A DNA stretch of 7,360 nucleotides. It comes from Dehalococcoidia bacterium. Lineage in GTDB: Bacteria > Chloroflexota > Dehalococcoidia > Bin125. The DNA lies in the NCBI GenBank assembly GCA_007571275.1, contig RKRS01000029.1:1-7360 (forward strand), read 5' to 3'. Every line of letters begins with the position of its first letter. Within the stretch, counting starts at the first letter, position 1. The translations under genes were made by a program, and so were the position numbers. Shown piece by piece: positions 5,026-7,360 of the stretch. The notes beneath the pieces are model-generated. The model was not told where the DNA came from. It ran no database searches and saw nothing but the letters and a program-made list of their open reading frames with translations.

Positions 5026-5826
5026 CTAATAACAATAGGTGCTATAGCTATACCTTATATTGCTAGGAACTGTCAGTGAGACGTAACAATGATATCCGCC
5101 ATTTCCGAGACCTAGCACCTTATTATCAATCTTGATAGTGTCTGAGTTAGGATTGCCGTACCATGAATATTTACTTTCCCAATTAGCCCAAACTCCCTCG
5201 GGGTATGGCTGGGCACCAGTAGTCTTGTTTTTAAAAGTAAACTTGAACGCAGAGTACCTATCGTCTTTACTAAACGTACTGCTAACCAGTGTGGAAAATT
5301 GACCATTATATCGGTATGTCGTTCTGTTACCAGTTTCGACGTTCCCGCCCGCAGCGGTCGCCCACGGATCAAAGATTACATATGATGTTGCTCTGCCAGT
5401 CAGCCATCCGTGCGGCGTTACATTGCTCGGTGGGCCAGATCTTGTCGTCCGGAGCTGAACAGGAGCAGGGCATTCACCTACTGTGTGAACGGTGATAACC
5501 AGTTTTGTATCAACATTTGGAGTCGCGGTCACAACACAAGTAGATGCATATGCGTCGCTTGCACCGGTGTGGTTCTGAGCTGTTTGCGCTATGAGCGCTA
5601 TAGAACACAAACCTGACGCCGAGGTACTGGCTACTGAGGCGATGTTAGTGCCCGCAGCAGTAGTGGGTACTGTCAATGAAATAGGCTGGAGCCCGGCGCA
5701 GTCGTGCACGTCATCGGGGCTATCGGCACTGACGGGTCCCCCACTCAGTGTTAACACTCCCATCCCCATCAGGGCGATCACCGCCACAACGACGGCCACG
5801 CCAGCAATCCGAATTCGTCCAGTCAT
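5026..5826 (-). CDS. Unrecognised exported protein with six cysteines
   Basis: Family not recognised; 266 aa. The N-terminus is a clear Sec signal (MTGRIRIAGVAVVVAVIALM, then a short polar end), with a likely cleavage after VSA at about residue 34. No lipobox cysteine is present. The mature part has six cysteines (43, 74, 97, 119, 247, 265), an even number suited to disulfides outside the cytoplasm. It has a Ser/Thr/Ala/Val-rich beta-type first half and a Tyr/Trp/Asn/Lys-rich second half (about 160-266), suggesting two domains. SLTVP occurs twice, at 50-54 and 250-254. The ATG at 5826 is chosen over a GTG at 5859 because AGGG (5832-5835) precedes it and the signal starts cleanly there. The 5' end is GC-rich while the rest is AT-richer, hinting at mixed origin. 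It sits 60 bp after the zinc-ribbon gene and 34 bp before the 144-aa gene. Confidence 0.8.
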   Translation of the reverse strand: MTGRIRIAGVAVVVAVIALMGMGVLTLSGGPVSADSPDDVHDCAGLQPISLTVPTTAAGTNIASVASTSASGLCSIALIAQTAQNHTGASDAYASTCVVTATPNVDTKLVITVHTVGECPAPVQLRTTRSGPPSNVTPHGWLTGRATSYVIFDPWATAAGGNVETGNRTTYRYNGQFSTLVSSTFSKDDRYSAFKFTFKNKTTGAQPYPEGVWANWESKYSWYGNPNSDTIKIDNKVLGLGNGGYHCYVSLTVPSNIRYSYSTYCY

Positions 5827-5848
5827 CGGAACCCTACTTCGCTCGGGC

Positions 5849-5869
5849 CCTGCGGTCACGCGCCGCAGG
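5849..5869. repeat. Inverted repeat between the zinc-ribbon gene and the exported-protein gene
   Basis: CCTGCGG (5849-5855) and CCGCAGG (5863-5869), perfect 7-bp GC-rich arms around seven bases; GGG and CCC just outside (5845-5847, 5872-5874) could extend the stem. It lies in the 60-bp gap, downstream of one gene and upstream of the next. No T-run follows on the minus strand, so it is a stem-loop rather than a proven terminator. Confidence 0.5.
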
Positions 5870-5886
5870 TACCCTGGACGGGGAAG

Positions 5887-6180
5887 CTACGGCATTGGGT
5901 CGTCCGGTGCAAGTGCGACCGCGCACGGTGGGCAGATGTACGCCCCGGGCGATGGCGCGGCTAGCCATGCCTCGCCGCACTCCGCGCACGCGCGGTAGCT
6001 GAACGGGCCACCCTCTGCCTGCTCACAAGCCGGGCAGATGTACGGCTCCGGGTGAAAGTCACGGCGACCGGCAAACGGCTCGATATCTCCGCACCGGGTG
6101 CACTCCACGTACAGCAACTCAGGCGGAGCGCCGCTGGTCGGGCAGCCGTACACCTGGCCTTCAATGATTGTTAGCTCCAT
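5887..6180 (-). CDS. Small double zinc-ribbon protein
   Basis: A 97-aa protein with four CxxC pairs: C27-C30, C49-C52, C65-C68 and C83-C86. They form two CxxC-x(14-18)-CxxC units, each expected to hold one zinc. The second pair of each unit sits in a matching YICPxC segment (YICPACE, YICPPCA), pointing to an internal duplication. An extra cysteine, C13, lies before the first unit. Such ribbons usually bind nucleic acid or protein; no specific family is recognised. The ATG at 6180 follows the TOPRIM stop directly (TGA then ATG), with GGGG just upstream, so translation is probably coupled. The adjacency suggests a shared role with the TOPRIM protein. Confidence 0.8.
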   Translation of the reverse strand: MELTIIEGQVYGCPTSGAPPELLYVECTRCGDIEPFAGRRDFHPEPYICPACEQAEGGPFSYRACAECGEAWLAAPSPGAYICPPCAVALAPDDPMP

Positions 6181-7287
6181 TCACCCCGCACCGGTCAGGT
6201 ACTGGAGCAACTCGTCCACCTGATCGGCGCTCATGTGGTCAGTGGCCCCGAGCGGGATTGCCCCCTCCGGAAGGGGGGTATGTATGTCAGGCGGCGGGGT
6301 GGCCGGCTCTTGCGGTACTGCGGCGCTCTCGGGGGCTGGATCAACAGGCGTAGGCCTCGGCGGCAGCGGGTCAGCAATGTCCCAGCCACGCGGGCATTTA
6401 CCCCGGCCACCGAGGTACGCGTACACTTCCTGCGGTACCAGCAGGCGCGGCTCAATGCCGACGGCGCGCAGTTCGGCGGTCACGCGGACGCACCATTGGC
6501 CACCGGCGGGATCAGCATCAGGCAGCACGTGTACTACGCGGCCATGCAGCAGCGTCCAATCTGTGCCCGCGGCGGGATTGGAACCACCGAGCACCGTTAC
6601 CCCAACGTAGTTTGAGAACAGCCGCTCAACAGCATCAGCCGCTCGCTCGCCCTCAACCAGCAGCACGAACGCCTCCGGGTGCTGGTTGAGCCGAAGGATG
6701 TTGTACGGCGGTAACGGATGCAGACCCGCTGTACCACCGACACGCCACTGCTTACTCTTGCCCCCCCAGCCGAGCCGCCGCACCTGCTTACCACCCTGGG
6801 CTAGCTGATAACGGGCGACCACCACCGGGATCTGACCATCTGGCCATGCGTAGGGGTGCAGATGCAATCCGTCATCCAGCAATTGCCAGCGCTGACTCCG
6901 GGCAAAGCGCTCAGCTAACTTGTACGGCAACGGCTGGCCGGATGGAGCGCACGGCAGCGGCTCTGGCTCAGCAGGCGTAGGCCGGGGTACCGGCGCGGGC
7001 GCGTACTGTCGGCTGGGCCGATTGAGCCAGCCGTTTACGCGTAGCCACTCAGCGGCGCCCCTGTAATCCAGGTGGAAGCGGTGGCACAGAACGTCCACTA
7101 GGTCGCCGCCCTCGCCGCCGTTGTGGTCGATCCAGATACCGCTCTCCAGCTTGATGCTCAGGCTGCTGCCAGGGGAGCCATTCACATCGCCGGCGCGTAG
7201 TTCGGTGCCACCGCGCACTAACTTGCCGTTGGGGAACAGATGCTGCGCCAGACTGGATAGATCGGTGATGTCCGACAGGATGCTCAC
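6181..7287 (-). CDS. TOPRIM-domain protein, phage/plasmid primase-like
   Basis: A 368-aa protein. The N-terminus has the GEGGDLVDVL segment (residues 58-67) that in DnaG-type primases follows the CHC2 zinc site, but the cysteines are absent (IDHNGGEGGD where DnaG-like proteins have a CxxC). The TOPRIM core is at about 205-285: VEGERAADA with E212, then LPDADPAG with D257 and D259, the acidic metal-binding set. The GWDIADPL segment (301-308) is common in phage primase-helicases, but no helicase domain follows. Proline-rich stretches at about 96-113 and 309-337 act as linkers. The GTG at 7287 is backed by AGGGGG (7294-7299), 6 bases upstream, and overlaps the preceding stop by one base. A role in priming or processing during element replication is likely; catalytic activity is not shown. 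Confidence 0.85.
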   Translation of the reverse strand: MSILSDITDLSSLAQHLFPNGKLVRGGTELRAGDVNGSPGSSLSIKLESGIWIDHNGGEGGDLVDVLCHRFHLDYRGAAEWLRVNGWLNRPSRQYAPAPVPRPTPAEPEPLPCAPSGQPLPYKLAERFARSQRWQLLDDGLHLHPYAWPDGQIPVVVARYQLAQGGKQVRRLGWGGKSKQWRVGGTAGLHPLPPYNILRLNQHPEAFVLLVEGERAADAVERLFSNYVGVTVLGGSNPAAGTDWTLLHGRVVHVLPDADPAGGQWCVRVTAELRAVGIEPRLLVPQEVYAYLGGRGKCPRGWDIADPLPPRPTPVDPAPESAAVPQEPATPPPDIHTPLPEGAIPLGATDHMSADQVDELLQYLTGAG

Positions 7288-7360
7288 TACGCACCCCCTG
7301 TCGGCTGGCCTTCTGCAGGTTCAGGATCGGCGTAGTAGTAGTGGGCCGGGCGGCGGCCAC
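7287..7360 (-). CDS. C-terminal end of an unidentified gene, cut by window
   Basis: Only 23 residues plus the TAG stop (7287-7289) are visible, ending PAHYYYADPEPAEGQPTGGA. The frame is chosen because it ends exactly at the next start: TAG and GTG share one G, a coupling arrangement like the other junctions here. The tail is proline/glycine-rich and gives no family. An overlapping frame that runs on into the TOPRIM gene is a shadow. Likely the upstream member of the same replication operon. Confidence 0.65.
   Translation of the reverse strand, partial: GRRPAHYYYADPEPAEGQPTGGA

Noticed and set aside
6341..6985. Direct repeat CAGGCGTAGGCC occurring twice in the TOPRIM gene
   Set aside because: It encodes the two similar proline-rich linkers (RPTPAEP and RPTPVDP) and is explained by protein composition.
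7049..7360. 103-aa minus-strand frame at the right edge
   Set aside because: Most of it overlaps the TOPRIM gene in another frame; the true upstream gene uses the frame ending at TAG 7287-7289.
1..7360. CRISPR array, tRNA, rRNA or insertion sequence
   Set aside because: No regularly spaced repeats, cloverleaf, rRNA sequence or transposase with terminal repeats was seen.

Overview
The window reads as an accessory region (defence genes plus mobile-element material) from a high-GC bacterium. One sample line, 6301-6360, has 43 of 60 G+C, and GTG and TTG starts are used with good Shine-Dalgarno sequences. The sequence does not fix the phylum. Every intact gene lies on the minus strand, so functional order runs from the right edge (7360) to the left edge (1).

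Right part (7360 to about 5887) looks like a phage or plasmid replication segment. It holds the last codons of an unidentified gene, a 368-aa TOPRIM (primase-like) protein, and a 97-aa protein with two zinc ribbons. The junctions are overlapping or abutting, which points to one translationally coupled operon. Middle right (5826-4557) carries two genes I do not recognise: a 266-aa exported protein with six cysteines and a 144-aa membrane-anchored protein. This stretch is clearly richer in A+T (5041-5100 is 25 of 60 G+C), so it is probably cargo from another source. Palindromes lie before and between these genes.

Middle (4556-3943) has no intact gene. On the opposite (plus) strand it holds the broken C-terminal part of a phage portal protein with a one-base frameshift, and a possible second remnant, so a decayed prophage is the likely substrate of this junction.

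Left part (3942-1) is a defence cluster. It contains a full-length type I restriction-modification methyltransferase subunit (hsdM), then a HigB toxin gene, then a HigA-type antitoxin fused to an ImmA/IrrE zinc metallopeptidase, then a complete HepT (HEPN) toxin, then its MntA nucleotidyltransferase antitoxin cut by the window edge. hsdS and hsdR are not in the window; if present they must lie beyond the left edge. higB has its own near-consensus promoter between hsdM and higB. A perfect 13-bp palindrome covers the -10 box and a related site lies 52 bp upstream, about five helical turns, which suggests autoregulation by HigA. The two toxin-antitoxin pairs are tightly packed (gap 4 bp, gap 51 bp, overlap 17 bp) and are probably read from that promoter.

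The most unusual elements are the peptidase-fused antitoxin with its paired operators, the possible split of zinc-binding and TOPRIM functions in the replication segment, and the unknown exported/membrane gene pair.
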